Notes: generated from the letters alone by a model not told the origin. A stretch of DNA of 64,000 bases from TMP-86 sp046347195 (GCA_046347195.1 JAXMGQ010000003.1:102898-166897), one strand, 5' to 3'; numbered from the stretch's first letter, positions 1-9,121 are shown. Program-made: numbers and translations.

Positions 1-12
1 GGAGAACCGCTC

Positions 13-2700
13 ATGAACCAGACCCTGTCGCGCACCATTGCCGCCATCCTCGGCGGCGCATCGGTGGGACTGACGGCGGCCGCCATCGCGGCGCCCGCTG
101 ACACCGAGGGCGAGGCACTCGGCGAGATCGTCGTCACCGCGCAGCGGCGCTCGGAGAGCATGCAGAACGTGCCGATCTCGATGCAGGCGTTCACCGGCAG
201 GACCATCGCCGATCTGCATGTGGCGACCTTCGACGACTACATCAAGTACCTGCCAAACGTCACTTCCGCGAACAACGGGCCGGGCCAGAACGAGATCTTC
301 ATGCGCGGCTTGTCTGCTGGCGCGCAACCGAGCCAGGGCAGCGGCACCACTGCGGCCTTTCCGAACGTCGCCATCTACCTGGACAACCAGTCCGGCCAAC
401 TGCCGGGACGCAACCTCGATGTGTACGCGGCCGACATCGAACGTATCGAGGTGCTCGAAGGCCCGCAGGGCACGCTGTTCGGCTCGGGCGCCGAGGCGGG
501 CATGATCCGCTACATCACCAACCAGCCGAAGATCAACATCACGGAAGGCAGCGTCAAGGCCGGTTACGGCACCACCGCCCACGGCGATGCCAACTCGGAC
601 CTCACGGCGATGCTGAACCTGCCCCTGATCGCCGACAAGCTTGCGGTGCGCGGGGTGATCTACAGCGATCACCGCGGTGGCTACATCGACAATGTTCCTG
701 CCACGTTCACCCGCCGCAACACCGACGTGGGCATCCATTACGCCAACTATCCCGCCGATGCCGGCGGCAACTGTCCGGATGGCAGGCCCAATGCCGGCTG
801 GTGCGTGCCGCCGAATGCCATCAGCGTGAACAACAACGCCATCGCGGCGACGGCGATCAACCCGGTGACCTACAAGGGCTTCCGGGTGCAGGGGCTGTTC
901 AAGTTCAACGATGACTGGGACTTCCTGCTGTCGCAGTCCTGGCAGAACATGCAGGCGGACGGGGTGTTCTACCAGCAGCCGAATGGCTCGAACGGCGAAG
1001 CCTTGCGGCCGCTGGAAGTCACGCTATTCAACTCCTCGTACAACAAGGACAAGTTCTCCAACACCGCCTGGACGCTCAACGGCAAGTTCGGTCCGCTGCG
1101 CGCCGTATACACGGGCGGCTATCTGACACGCCGCGTCGAGCAGATCGGTGACTACACCAATTACGCACGCGGCTTCTACGCCGACTATTACCAGTGCTAT
1201 GGTGCCTCGGCCTTTCATCCCTCGACCTGTTTCTCGCCGCAGGTGATCTGGCGCGCCAAAGAGCAGAACCAGCATTGGCAGCATGAATTCCGCCTGTCCA
1301 CGCCCGATGACTGGCGGGCGCGCGGCATCGCCGGTGTGTATCTCGAGAAGAACAAGCTCTACGACCAGAGCGACTGGCGCTACAAGACGGTGCCGCCGTG
1401 CACCACGAACGGCCCGGCGGGCGTGGACCCCGGCAATTCCGACTGCTTCACGCCCATCGGGCAGTATCCGGGAACGACCATCCAGGAGCCCGGAGTGCGC
1501 GATATCAACAGTTCGTTCTTCCAGGACGACGTGCGTGAGGTCAAGCAGACCGCGTTCTTTGTCTCATTCGACTTCGACATCGTTCCAAAGGTGTTGACGT
1601 TCACAGCCGGCACCCGCCATTTCAAGTTCAAGAACTCCCTGAAGGGCAATGTCGCGATCAGCTTCTACTGCTTCCAGCAGGGCGCCCCGGCGTTGGGCTG
1701 TCTCGACGGCCAGAACGGATATGACCTCGATGGCGCGAATCTCCAGGACACCGAATCGGGCTGGAAGAGCAGGGTGAACCTGTCCTGGCACGTCACGCCC
1801 GACATCATGCTGTACTACACCTTCTCCCAAGGGTTCAGGCCAGGCGGATTCAACCAGAACGGCGGCGCGCTGCACGCGTACGGCCCGGATGGCATTCCAC
1901 AGTACGCGGTACCCAAGTCCTACCAATCGGACAAGCTGGACAATCAGGAGATCGGCTGGAAGGCAGAGTTCCTCGATCACCGCCTGCAGTGGAACGGCGC
2001 CATCTACCATGAGAAATGGGATAACGTGCAGGTGGCGTTCTTCAACCCCGGTCTGGTCGGCAACGTGTTCTACAACACGAATGGCCAGAACTTCGACTTG
2101 AAGGGCATCGAGACTTCGCTGATCGCAAAGGTCGTGCCGGGCCTGACGCTGCAGGCCGCCGCTTCGTGGAACCGCAGCAAGCAGACCAATTCGCCGACAT
2201 TGATCGCCAACAACGACGGATCCTACGGCCAGCCGAAGAGCGGGAACTACGGCAATCCGATCACGAAGAACTGCGATGCCACCGGCGCGAATTGCGTGGA
2301 CGTGACCAATCCATTCGGTCCGATCGGCTCCCCGACCGCAAACTCACCGCCGATGCAGTTCTCCCTCCGGGCCCGCTACGACTGGACGGCCGGCGACTAC
2401 AACGCCTATGTGCAGGTGGGCGCCATGCACGTTGCCCATTCGTTCACCCAGGCCGGCTCCAACCCGGCGCTGGCGGCGGATGGCATCATCACCACCGGCA
2501 GGCTCCGGTTCGAGAACGAGGCATACTCGACCTACGATGCGGCGATCGGACTCTCCAAGGATTCGTGGAGCGCATCGGTGGTCGGCGAAAATCTGTCGAA
2601 TTCGAACGCCGCGCTGTTCACCAGCACGCAGCAGTTCATCGTCGCGCAGACGCCGCTGCGGCCGCGGGTGATCAGTTTGAATCTGAGCTACAAGTTTTAA
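13..2700 (+). CDS. TonB-dependent outer-membrane receptor
   Basis: 895-residue outer-membrane receptor that would import a ligand using energy from TonB-ExbBD. Residues 1 to about 27 form a signal peptide ending in AIA-AP, followed by a TonB-box-like EIVVTAQRR (about residues 38-46). A plug domain follows, with typical signatures near YLPNV, FMRGL and RIEVLEGPQGTLFG. The long C-terminal part has beta-barrel character and ends in a strand with terminal Phe (SLNLSYKF), as expected for outer-membrane assembly. GGAG lies just upstream of the ATG at the very start of the window, so the start is well supported. Length and the VVTAQRR box fit the large receptors common in Steroidobacter and sphingomonad-like bacteria. 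The substrate cannot be told. The Ton motor genes are at 44.3-46.7 kb. Confidence 0.95.
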   Translation: MNQTLSRTIAAILGGASVGLTAAAIAAPADTEGEALGEIVVTAQRRSESMQNVPISMQAFTGRTIADLHVATFDDYIKYLPNVTSANNGPGQNEIFMRGLSAGAQPSQGSGTTAAFPNVAIYLDNQSGQLPGRNLDVYAADIERIEVLEGPQGTLFGSGAEAGMIRYITNQPKINITEGSVKAGYGTTAHGDANSDLTAMLNLPLIADKLAVRGVIYSDHRGGYIDNVPATFTRRNTDVGIHYANYPADAGGNCPDGRPNAGWCVPPNAISVNNNAIAATAINPVTYKGFRVQGLFKFNDDWDFLLSQSWQNMQADGVFYQQPNGSNGEALRPLEVTLFNSSYNKDKFSNTAWTLNGKFGPLRAVYTGGYLTRRVEQIGDYTNYARGFYADYYQCYGASAFHPSTCFSPQVIWRAKEQNQHWQHEFRLSTPDDWRARGIAGVYLEKNKLYDQSDWRYKTVPPCTTNGPAGVDPGNSDCFTPIGQYPGTTIQEPGVRDINSSFFQDDVREVKQTAFFVSFDFDIVPKVLTFTAGTRHFKFKNSLKGNVAISFYCFQQGAPALGCLDGQNGYDLDGANLQDTESGWKSRVNLSWHVTPDIMLYYTFSQGFRPGGFNQNGGALHAYGPDGIPQYAVPKSYQSDKLDNQEIGWKAEFLDHRLQWNGAIYHEKWDNVQVAFFNPGLVGNVFYNTNGQNFDLKGIETSLIAKVVPGLTLQAAASWNRSKQTNSPTLIANNDGSYGQPKSGNYGNPITKNCDATGANCVDVTNPFGPIGSPTANSPPMQFSLRARYDWTAGDYNAYVQVGAMHVAHSFTQAGSNPALAADGIITTGRLRFENEAYSTYDAAIGLSKDSWSASVVGENLSNSNAALFTSTQQFIVAQTPLRPRVISLNLSYKF

Positions 2701-2706
2701 CGGAAC

Positions 2707-2729
2707 GCCGCCGCAAGGGATGCGGCGGC
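2707..2729 (+). terminator. GC-rich stem-loop after the receptor gene
   Basis: GCCGCCGCA (2707-2715) is perfectly complementary to TGCGGCGGC (2721-2729) around a 5-base loop, beginning 7 bases after the receptor stop codon. There is no T-run after it, so it is either a Rho-dependent or imperfect terminator or an mRNA 3' stabilising hairpin. Confidence 0.45.
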
Positions 2730-2752
2730 CGCCAGAGGACGATATCGTCGAC

Positions 2753-2977
2753 ATGGACGAGTCGCGGTTCAACACACTGGTCGCCCGGCTCGAGCGCGAG
2801 TGCCGGGACGCACCCGGTCGCTACAAGTTCCGCGTTGCACTCCTGGCCCTGTTGGGATTCCTGCTGCTGATGCTGATCCTGGGGATCTCGGGATCCGGAA
2901 TCCTGCTGCTCGCCGGGATCGCGATCGTCGCACTCGTGTCAGGTGCGAAGGCGCTTCTGCTCACGTGGCGACGATAG
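2753..2977 (+). CDS. Small membrane protein, probable orphan N-terminus of an M48-type peptidase
   Basis: 74-residue product. The first 30 residues are amphipathic (FNTLVARLERE..APGRY), followed by two hydrophobic segments (about 32-47 and 48-65) and a basic end. This resembles the N-terminal leader of long M48 metallopeptidases of proteobacteria, which start with a DxxxFxxLVxRLE helix and then membrane segments, but the peptidase domain with HExxH is absent here and in the other frames downstream. It may be a remnant of a truncated gene or a free-standing small membrane protein. The ATG at 2753 is preferred over one 11 codons upstream because it matches that leader. Function unknown. Confidence 0.45.
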   Translation: MDESRFNTLVARLERECRDAPGRYKFRVALLALLGFLLLMLILGISGSGILLLAGIAIVALVSGAKALLLTWRR

Positions 2978-3101
2978 CGACGTTTCCGCGGGAACGTTTC
3001 GTGCCCGACAGTTGGTCTCGGCAGGCAGGGTCAACCAAGTTCCCATCAACTGACATACCCTTCAGGTTCGCATTTGCGAGATTTCAACCCGAGGGGCTTC
3101 C

Positions 3102-3458
3102 ATGTCGTACATCGATGGCTTCGTGGCTGCTGTGCCCGACGCGAATCGCGAGAAGTACCTGCAGTTTGCACGCACCACCGACCAGGTCTTCAAGGACTGC
3201 GGTGCGCTGCGCGTCGTGGATTGCTGGGCCGACGATGTGCCCGAAGGCAACCTCACGTCGTTCCCCCTGGCCGTCAAGCGAGAGCCAGGCGAATCGGTGG
3301 TCTTTGGCTGGATCGAATGGCAATCGAAGGCGGCACGGGATGTCGGATTCGCGAAGGCCATGGCCGACCCACGAATGCACCCGGCTTCGAATGCCATGCC
3401 GTTCGATGGCAAGCGGATGATCTTCGGCGGGTTCCAGAGCATCGTCGAACTCTCTTAG
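3102..3458 (+). CDS. DUF1428 family protein (YbaA-like)
   Basis: 118-residue cytoplasmic protein with the signatures of the DUF1428/YbaA family: an N-terminal YIDGFVAAVP strand, the centre DCWADDVPEG.LTSFPLAVK, and the C-terminal DPRM..PFDGKRMIFGGF. The family has a ferredoxin-like (dimeric alpha-beta barrel type) fold and no established biochemical role. Length is typical, and the ATG directly precedes the conserved first strand. It stands alone on the plus strand; a minus-strand gene converges on its 3' end. Confidence 0.9.
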   Translation: MSYIDGFVAAVPDANREKYLQFARTTDQVFKDCGALRVVDCWADDVPEGNLTSFPLAVKREPGESVVFGWIEWQSKAARDVGFAKAMADPRMHPASNAMPFDGKRMIFGGFQSIVELS

Positions 3459-3813
3459 GCTCCGTCGAAACGACGGAAAATCTGGAGACGATGAGCCATA
3501 AGGCCACGTCCGCTACCAAGATTCCGGAAATAGTCGGGAGCAATTCGACCCAAATCCGTGCGCTACCGTGCAGCAGAACGAAATACAAAATCAGGAACGA
3601 GAATCCCGAAATCAACATTGGGACTCCGACATTCATCAATGTGGGATTACGAAGTTTGGAAATTCGATCACACCGAGGGCACTTGAATTCGACAGATAGT
3701 TTGTGTTGATGGCTGTTGAGATCCGCGCTTTTCTGGCGATCAGCGCGTTTCGGAAAATTCCTGGCATGTAACTTGCGTTGCTGACGTGTTTCTTCAATCC
3801 TCTCGCTAAACAA
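3455..3813 (-). CDS. Small zinc-ribbon membrane protein, probably with a 1-base frame break near its end
   Basis: Reading from a TTG at 3813, the product has a basic N-terminus, a CPRC half zinc-ribbon at about residue 45, and two hydrophobic stretches at about 61-81 and 90-110, giving a small two-span membrane protein. As written, the frame runs on antisense through the DUF1428 gene to 3274 with arginine-rich nonsense sequence. Adding one base to the AAAA run at 3477-3480 would end the protein in a basic tail (RRFDGA) with a TAA at 3455-3457, at the edge of DUF1428. That layout is much more natural. Base composition is less GC-rich than the neighbours. Function not recognised. Confidence 0.4.
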
Positions 3814-4414
3814 TCTCTTGATTGAAAACGAAAAACTTCCGGATACGATTTGGATCGCAACGCGGTCAATGCCTGACGGTCGCTGATGTCGTCCGAAAAA
3901 CCCGCACTTCGGCAGCCAAGATCGAGCGGTTTCCGACAGCCGTTAACAGTTTGGGTGATGTGCTCAAGAAAGCGATCCGAGATACGGAATTGAATGACGA
4001 AAGATTGCAGTAGGCACACCGAAACCAAGTCATTCGTGACCGCCTAAACGGTGAATTACCGATCATGAGCCTTTCACCAGGACTTCAGCTTCCTGACCCG
4101 GAGCCGACCCGCACCAGCGGCCGCTTTGCGGAAGCGGATTCGTCTTACTGCGCCGCCTGGATGGACCTTTCCGGGGATACTTACACACGGATACACGACT
4201 CTCGGACCTACGTCGCTGGATTTGCTCGGCCTGTTTCAGCGATTTTCAAGAGTTGTTTAATTGGACGGTCGTTGATTGAGGGTCTTCAATTGTTACCCAA
4301 ACCGGAATTCAGTGGACGTCCGCTCTCGGGCCAGCCGACGGGCCCACTGTGCAACCGGTGCCGGCGAAAGCCGGATTGCGATTCTTAGGTCAAAGCCAGA
4401 ATGTGGTACGGCAC
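3814..4414. other. Intergenic stretch without a convincing gene
   Basis: About 600 bases, visibly less GC-rich than the surrounding genes. Short frames exist (for example a 63-codon TTG-started frame at 3822-4013 and a 107-codon frame at 4065-4388, both plus strand), but neither has a clear ribosome binding site, a recognisable motif or a domain. No repeat, tRNA or insertion-sequence end was seen. It may be eroded accessory DNA. Confidence 0.5.
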
Positions 4415-5080
4415 TCAATGAAATGACGTACGTTTCCTTTTCAACCATTCAAGCGCGAGTTCCGGAAAGGTTTGGCTTGCCCCAGACGTGCGGTGCATCG
4501 AAAAGCCGCACGAGTCGCCCCGTCCTATGGCGTCTCGACAAAGTTTCTCAGCTCGGACAAATTCTTCGAGCAGGAACAATGTGCAGACGACGGTGGCAAT
4601 GTACGAGTTCGCACGAGGATGCGTTTGCATCCGATCCAAGAAGACAAGCACGGTCCAGGATTTGAACTGCTCCTGTTGAGTGCTTAGCCACAACAAAGCC
4701 TCATCAGCGATTTCGCGGGGATCTAAGTTTTTCTCGTCGAGTTCATGCTCGATCAACGGTGGCGTGCTACAGGTCCACGCGCCGTGGTACCGAAACGACA
4801 GCGGCATAGTCATATTTGATTCGGTTTCGACGACTTCCCAGAAAATGGGGTCGACGGACATAGGCTTACACTGCAGCTCGACTTGCGTCTTTCTGCGTAA
4901 CGCCCAGATCGCGGCCGGCGCCGAGAGAAACCAGCCATCCAGTTCGCGGAACAAAACGCCATTCGACACGCGCCATGGTGTCCCCTTGACGCGTTTTTTG
5001 AGCTCCACAGCGAAAGCTTTGTTCAGCGCTTCACGTTGCTTTGCTTCTTCGCGACCAACTTCTACATTTGGAGCATCCAT
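4415..5080 (-). CDS. Hypothetical protein, function unknown
   Basis: 221-residue soluble protein. The first 20 residues are charged and helical, followed by an alternating beta-rich region (PWRVSNGVLFRELDGWFLSA...) and a C-terminal helical part containing LLWLSTQQEQFKSW and ALEWLKRKR. The general shape, a charged helix followed by a WRVSNGVLFRE-type beta sheet, is reminiscent of DUF4304-like or immunity-type proteins, but I cannot assign a family. GGAGG lies at 5099-5103, nearer to an in-frame TTG (5095) than to the ATG at 5080, so the start is uncertain by five codons. Codon usage and base composition differ from neighbours and suggest horizontally acquired DNA. Confidence 0.5.
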   Translation of the reverse strand: MDAPNVEVGREEAKQREALNKAFAVELKKRVKGTPWRVSNGVLFRELDGWFLSAPAAIWALRRKTQVELQCKPMSVDPIFWEVVETESNMTMPLSFRYHGAWTCSTPPLIEHELDEKNLDPREIADEALLWLSTQQEQFKSWTVLVFLDRMQTHPRANSYIATVVCTLFLLEEFVRAEKLCRDAIGRGDSCGFSMHRTSGASQTFPELALEWLKRKRTSFH

Positions 5081-5322
5081 TCCAGCGCTCTGCAATGTCC
5101 TCCGATCGGCAATTATCGCAGTTTCAAATGGTCGCTTCGAGCCGGTTGGATTTACGTTGCCGAGAAGCTCGTCTGGCCGAAAGCCGGCCTCGAAGGCCCG
5201 ACGGAGCCGGCAGCCCTCCTGGCTCAGACAACCCATGTCGAACTTGATCGGCCGGAAACGTCGCTGACAAAATGGCCGCTGCAGTCGCCCACGGCGGCCC
5301 CGTCGAACATCACCTGCCACGC

Positions 5323-6996
5323 TCAGAACAGCCCGACCACCTTGCCATCCGGCAGGATGTCGATGTTCGCCGCCGAGGGCACGCGCGGCAGTCCGGGCAT
5401 GGTCATGATGTCCCCGCAGATCATCACGATGAACTGCGCACCGGCCGCCAGGCGTACCTCGCGTACGTTGACCATATGGCCCGTGGGCGCGCCCTTGAGC
5501 GCCGGATCCGTCGAGAACGAATACTGCGTCTTGGCCACGCAGATCGGATAGTGCCCGTAGCCCGCGTCCTGCAGCTTCTGGATCTGCCGGCGCACGCTCG
5601 TGTCCGCGCTGATGTCGGAGGCGTGATAGATGGTCCGCGCCACGGTGCGCATCTTCTGCCACAACGTGGCCTGGTCCTCGTATACGAACTTGAACGCACT
5701 CGGCTGCTCGCACAGCTTGACCACTTCCTGCGCAACCTCGGTGGCACCCTTGCCGCCTTCGGCGAAATGCCGTGCCAGAATCACCTTGACGCCCTTCTGT
5801 CCCATCGAGTCGATCAGCAGCTTCACCTCGGCGTCTGTGTCCTCAGCGCGATGGTTGATCGATACCACGCAGGGAATGCCGTAGTGGTTCTTGACGTTGT
5901 CGACGTGGCGCTCGAGATTCACCAGGCCCGCCTTCAATGCATCCAGGTTCTCCTTGCCGACTTCCGCCACCGGCACGCCGCCGTGGAACTTCAGCGCCCG
6001 GACCGTGGCGACGATCACCGCGGCCGAGGGCACGAGACCGGCCTTGCGGCATTTGATGTCGACGAACTTCTCCGCGCCGAGATCAGCGCCGAAGCCTGCT
6101 TCGGTGACGACGTAGTCGGCCAGCTTGAGCGCCGTCTTCGTGGCGATCACGGAATTGCAGCCATGGGCGATGTTGGCGAACGGGCCGCCATGGATGAACG
6201 CCGGGTTGTTCTCCAGCGTCTGCACCAGGTTCGGCGCCAGCGCGTTCTTCAGCAGCACCGTCATGGCGCCGTGTGCGTTCAGCTGGCGGGCGAGGATGGG
6301 CTCGCCGCTCATCGAGGTGCCGATGACGATATTCCCGATACGCTCCTTGAGGTCGTTGAGGCTGGTGGCGAGGCAGAAGATCGCCATGATCTCCGAGGCC
6401 ACCACGATGTCGAAGCCGTCCTCGCGCGTGAAGCCGTTGGCGGGACCGCCGAGTCCCACGGTGATGCTGCGCAGCGCGCGATCATTCAGGTCCACCACGC
6501 GCCGCCAGGCGATGCGGCGCGAATCGAACTTCAGCTCGTTGCCGAAATGGATGTGGTTGTCGATGAGCGCGGAGAGCAGGTTGTGTGCGAGGGAGATCGC
6601 AGAGAAGTCCCCCGTGAAGTGCAGGTTGATGTCCTCCATCGGCACGACCTGCGAGTAGCCGCCACCGGCCGCACCGCCCTTCACGCCGAACACCGGCCCC
6701 AATGCCGGTTCACGCAGGCAGATGATGGCCTTCTTGCCGATGTAATTCAGCGCATCGCCCAGCCCGACGGTGGTCGTGGTCTTGCCCTCGCCCGCCGGAG
6801 TTGGCGACACTGCGGTCACCAGGATCAGCTTGCCGTCGGGACGTCCCTTGAGCTTGTCGATGCACTCGAGCGAGACCTTGGCCTTGAACCGGCCATAGGC
6901 CTCCAGATGCTCTTCCTCGATGCCGAGACGATCGCGCGCGATCTGCAGGATCGGCTTCATCTTCGCGCCCTGCGCGATTTCGATATTGCTCAGCAT
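5323..6996 (-). CDS. fhs: Formate--tetrahydrofolate ligase
   Basis: 557-residue cytoplasmic enzyme joining formate to tetrahydrofolate using ATP to give 10-formyl-THF for one-carbon metabolism. The P-loop TPAGEGKTTTTVGL lies near residue 65, followed by REPALGPVFGVKGGAAGGG and the FTGDFSAI.AHNL region, all diagnostic of the family. Also visible are the glycine-rich EAGFGADLGAEKF and the end DGKVVGLF. Length is typical for the family. The ATG at 6996 starts the standard N-terminus (ML.NIEIAQ). No folD or other folate gene is adjacent, so it appears to be a single-gene unit, divergent from the lipoprotein gene at 7042. Confidence 0.97.
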   Translation of the reverse strand: MLSNIEIAQGAKMKPILQIARDRLGIEEEHLEAYGRFKAKVSLECIDKLKGRPDGKLILVTAVSPTPAGEGKTTTTVGLGDALNYIGKKAIICLREPALGPVFGVKGGAAGGGYSQVVPMEDINLHFTGDFSAISLAHNLLSALIDNHIHFGNELKFDSRRIAWRRVVDLNDRALRSITVGLGGPANGFTREDGFDIVVASEIMAIFCLATSLNDLKERIGNIVIGTSMSGEPILARQLNAHGAMTVLLKNALAPNLVQTLENNPAFIHGGPFANIAHGCNSVIATKTALKLADYVVTEAGFGADLGAEKFVDIKCRKAGLVPSAAVIVATVRALKFHGGVPVAEVGKENLDALKAGLVNLERHVDNVKNHYGIPCVVSINHRAEDTDAEVKLLIDSMGQKGVKVILARHFAEGGKGATEVAQEVVKLCEQPSAFKFVYEDQATLWQKMRTVARTIYHASDISADTSVRRQIQKLQDAGYGHYPICVAKTQYSFSTDPALKGAPTGHMVNVREVRLAAGAQFIVMICGDIMTMPGLPRVPSAANIDILPDGKVVGLF

Positions 6997-7041
6997 GCGC
7001 CACCCGTCGGGATCCAGCGGGCTTCGAGTATCATTTCGTGC

Positions 7042-7893
7042 ATGAATCGTCCTATGTCGTTGATGTTGTCGTTCGCCACCGCGGCCCTGCTGCTCGCCTG
7101 TGGCCAGCGCGATCAGGTCGCGCCCACCCCCACCCCCTCGTCCTCCGCAAGCTCGCCGACGCCGCCCACGGGGCCCACATCGCCGGGAAGTTCGCAGGCG
7201 GCCCTGGTACCGGTCACCACGGCACCGCCCATTCTAGCAACCGGTACCACACCCGAGTGGCTCGTACGCGTCGATGCCGGTTCTGTATTGGTCAAGGATT
7301 TCGAGGGAACGAGTCACCTCTACCCGGCCGCGAAATCCAGAACTTCGGTGGGCTCAGCTGTTTTTTCGATGGGCCCGCCAGCCAGGAGCGTTCGGTTGAC
7401 ATTCACTGCCGGTCCCTGCGGTGATGAAGCGCATGCCATGAACGCGAGTGTCGAGATCGACGGGCGCACCGCGACCGGTTGCGCCCGCACTCCCGCCGAA
7501 ACCAGCGTTGCCGCGTCGGACTGGTCCTCGAGGCTGTACGACAGTCTGCCGGCGCTTCGAGCCTGCCTCGCGCGCTCGCAGATGGACGGCGCCAGCGTCA
7601 CGCACGTCTCAACCGCACCAGGCGGTGAACTCGCGCTGGAACTTCGTGATGCGGACGGCGCACGTTTCTACTGCAACGTGCCCCCCGGCAGCTCCCGGAT
7701 CACGAGCTTCGAGCCGGCGCCCGCGGATTCCACGCCGGGCGCGGTGTCGCCGGCGTTCTCGCGTTCCATCGCCGCCTTCTCGCGGCTGGGCTGCGACGAT
7801 GCACCCATCGAGGTCCTGTCGGGCAATGGCGAAGTGCTGGGATATTGGCAGACAGGCCACTGCGCCGAGTCGACACTGGATCAGCCGCCTTGA
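7042..7893 (+). CDS. Lipoprotein with COG3650-like domain
   Basis: 283 residues. A lipobox ALLLAC with acylated Cys near residue 20 shows an exported lipoprotein. A Pro/Ser/Thr-rich linker follows (about 25-55). Next comes a domain with GTTPEWLVRVDAGSVLVKDFEG and, about 60 residues later, FTAGPCGDEAHAMNASVEIDG..ATGCAR, matching the COG3650 pattern (a G-PW-V strand, then a Cys-Asp-(small)-M...GC motif). These proteins are periplasmic or envelope-associated, with no firm function. The ATG at 7042 is the only start that gives the signal peptide. Its TGA overlaps the possible TTG start of the downstream TetR regulator, so the two may be co-transcribed. Confidence 0.8.
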   Translation: MNRPMSLMLSFATAALLLACGQRDQVAPTPTPSSSASSPTPPTGPTSPGSSQAALVPVTTAPPILATGTTPEWLVRVDAGSVLVKDFEGTSHLYPAAKSRTSVGSAVFSMGPPARSVRLTFTAGPCGDEAHAMNASVEIDGRTATGCARTPAETSVAASDWSSRLYDSLPALRACLARSQMDGASVTHVSTAPGGELALELRDADGARFYCNVPPGSSRITSFEPAPADSTPGAVSPAFSRSIAAFSRLGCDDAPIEVLSGNGEVLGYWQTGHCAESTLDQPP

Positions 7894-8546
7894 CGACGGC
7901 AGGCCGCCGCATCGAGGAGAAGGAACGGCGACGCCGCGAGATCATCGATGCGGCCGAGGAGGTGTTCGCCGAGGTCGGGTTCGATGCCGCCACGATGCAG
8001 CAGATCGCGCGGCACGCGCGCCTGTCGCGGGCGCTCGTCTACCTCTACTTCAAGGACAAGGCCGAGCTGCAGTTCGCCATCGCCGAGCGCGCCGGGCAGC
8101 AACTCACGCAACGCTTCACCCAGGCGGCGGCCCGCCATCGCAAGGGACTGGAGCAGATCATCGCCATCGGTCGCGCCTTCCTGGCTTTCGCACAGGAATT
8201 CCCGGTCTACTTCAATGCCATCGCCATGGTCGAATCGCTGTTGAGCGCTGATGATCCGGGCAGCCGCCACCTCGAGGCGTGCAGGCAGGGCCAGGCGGAA
8301 AGGATGTCCATCATGGTCGCGGCACTGGAACGCGGCATGGAGGACGAGACCATCCGACCAGACATCGGCGACCCCCTGGTCACTGCCCTGGCGCTGTGGG
8401 GGTTCATGCACGGCATCATCCGGTTGAGCACCGCCAGGGCGGGAACCTTCGCCCGCGAGAGCATCAGCGCACAGCAACTCGGCAACCAGGCCCTGCAGAT
8501 GGCGCGGCAATCCTTGCGAGGAGATAATCTTCCGATTTCACAATAA
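7845..8546 (+). CDS. TetR/AcrR family transcriptional regulator
   Basis: DNA-binding repressor. The N-terminal helix-turn-helix is classical: RRREIIDAAEEVFAEVGFDAATMQQIARHARLSRALVYLYFKDKAEL, followed by an all-helical ligand-binding domain of about 150 residues. From the ATG at 7845 the product is 233 residues, but the HTH helix starts only at about residue 25. A TTG at 7890, overlapping the lipoprotein stop codon (TTGA), would give 218 residues and tight translational coupling, and is at least as likely. The ligand and targets are not evident. The upstream lipoprotein is a plausible partner gene. Confidence 0.9.
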   Translation: MADRPLRRVDTGSAALTTAGRRIEEKERRRREIIDAAEEVFAEVGFDAATMQQIARHARLSRALVYLYFKDKAELQFAIAERAGQQLTQRFTQAAARHRKGLEQIIAIGRAFLAFAQEFPVYFNAIAMVESLLSADDPGSRHLEACRQGQAERMSIMVAALERGMEDETIRPDIGDPLVTALALWGFMHGIIRLSTARAGTFARESISAQQLGNQALQMARQSLRGDNLPISQ

Positions 8547-8737
8547 GTTGGGATGACTTTCCATAAATTGGTCGATAAACATCTTTCAAGCCTTTCATTG
8601 CTGTCTTCTGTGAATTGGCTTGGATAATTCCGCATTGAGTTTTGTAATTTCTCTTGTATATTCGCCTTGCAGTGCCTTGATTTAACAAGATAGATCCGGC
8701 CATAAAAACCTAACAAATTACATTAAGCATCCTCGCT
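8547..8737. other. AT-rich intergenic spacer
   Basis: About 190 bases that are markedly AT-rich compared with everything around them, between the TetR gene and the hypothetical gene at 8738. It probably carries the promoter of the downstream gene; TTGCAG at 8667-8672 followed after 18 bases by TAGATC is a weak candidate. No coding frame or repeat was recognised. Confidence 0.4.
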
Positions 8738-9121
8738 ATGAGCAACGTATGGGAATGCTTTCATTCGGCCACGCTTGAGCTGGTCCGCTCCACGCCGATC
8801 AAGAGCCGGCTGGCCGGGGCCTTTCGCCGCTACCTCGCCGATCTCAAGGAAGAGCAGATTCCCCGTGAAGCGCGCGCGAATTTCATCAAGGTCGTGCAGT
8901 CGCTGAGCAGCGTGAAGCCCCTGCCCGGAGAAGACCCGGTGGCTGCTTCCGTGCGGAAGATGTCGAACCACGAAGCCGACGAATGCGCCGCGATGATCGT
9001 GGAGATCTACGGTGCGATGAACGGGGCGGCGCAGGTTCCGGTGAAGCAGACGGCCTCGATCGTGCCGCTGCACCCTGACATCGACATCCCGGCCACCATC
9101 GCCAGCGTCAGTCGAGCTTGA
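8738..9121 (+). CDS. Hypothetical protein
   Basis: 127 residues, probably soluble and mostly helical (for example LVRSTPIKSRLAGAFRRYLADLKEEQIPREARANFIKVV), with no signal peptide or membrane span. A central REARANFIKVVQ...KMSNHEADECAAMIVEIYGAM region looks like a compact helical domain. I do not recognise a family. It converges with, and overlaps by 14 bases, the TIR-like gene on the opposite strand. It follows an AT-rich spacer, which together with the TIR gene suggests a small accessory locus. Confidence 0.6.
   Translation: MSNVWECFHSATLELVRSTPIKSRLAGAFRRYLADLKEEQIPREARANFIKVVQSLSSVKPLPGEDPVAASVRKMSNHEADECAAMIVEIYGAMNGAAQVPVKQTASIVPLHPDIDIPATIASVSRA

Noticed and set aside
3274..3454. C-terminal extension of the zinc-ribbon membrane protein through DUF1428
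   Set aside because: The extension is arginine-rich antisense sequence of a conserved gene; a one-base correction ends the protein just before it.
3822..4388. Two short plus-strand frames (63 and 107 codons)
   Set aside because: No ribosome binding site, motif or typical codon pattern; not enough support for genes.
5272..7041. Plus-strand frame continuing upstream of the lipoprotein start
   Set aside because: It is antisense to fhs; only the part from 7042 has a signal peptide and a recognisable domain.
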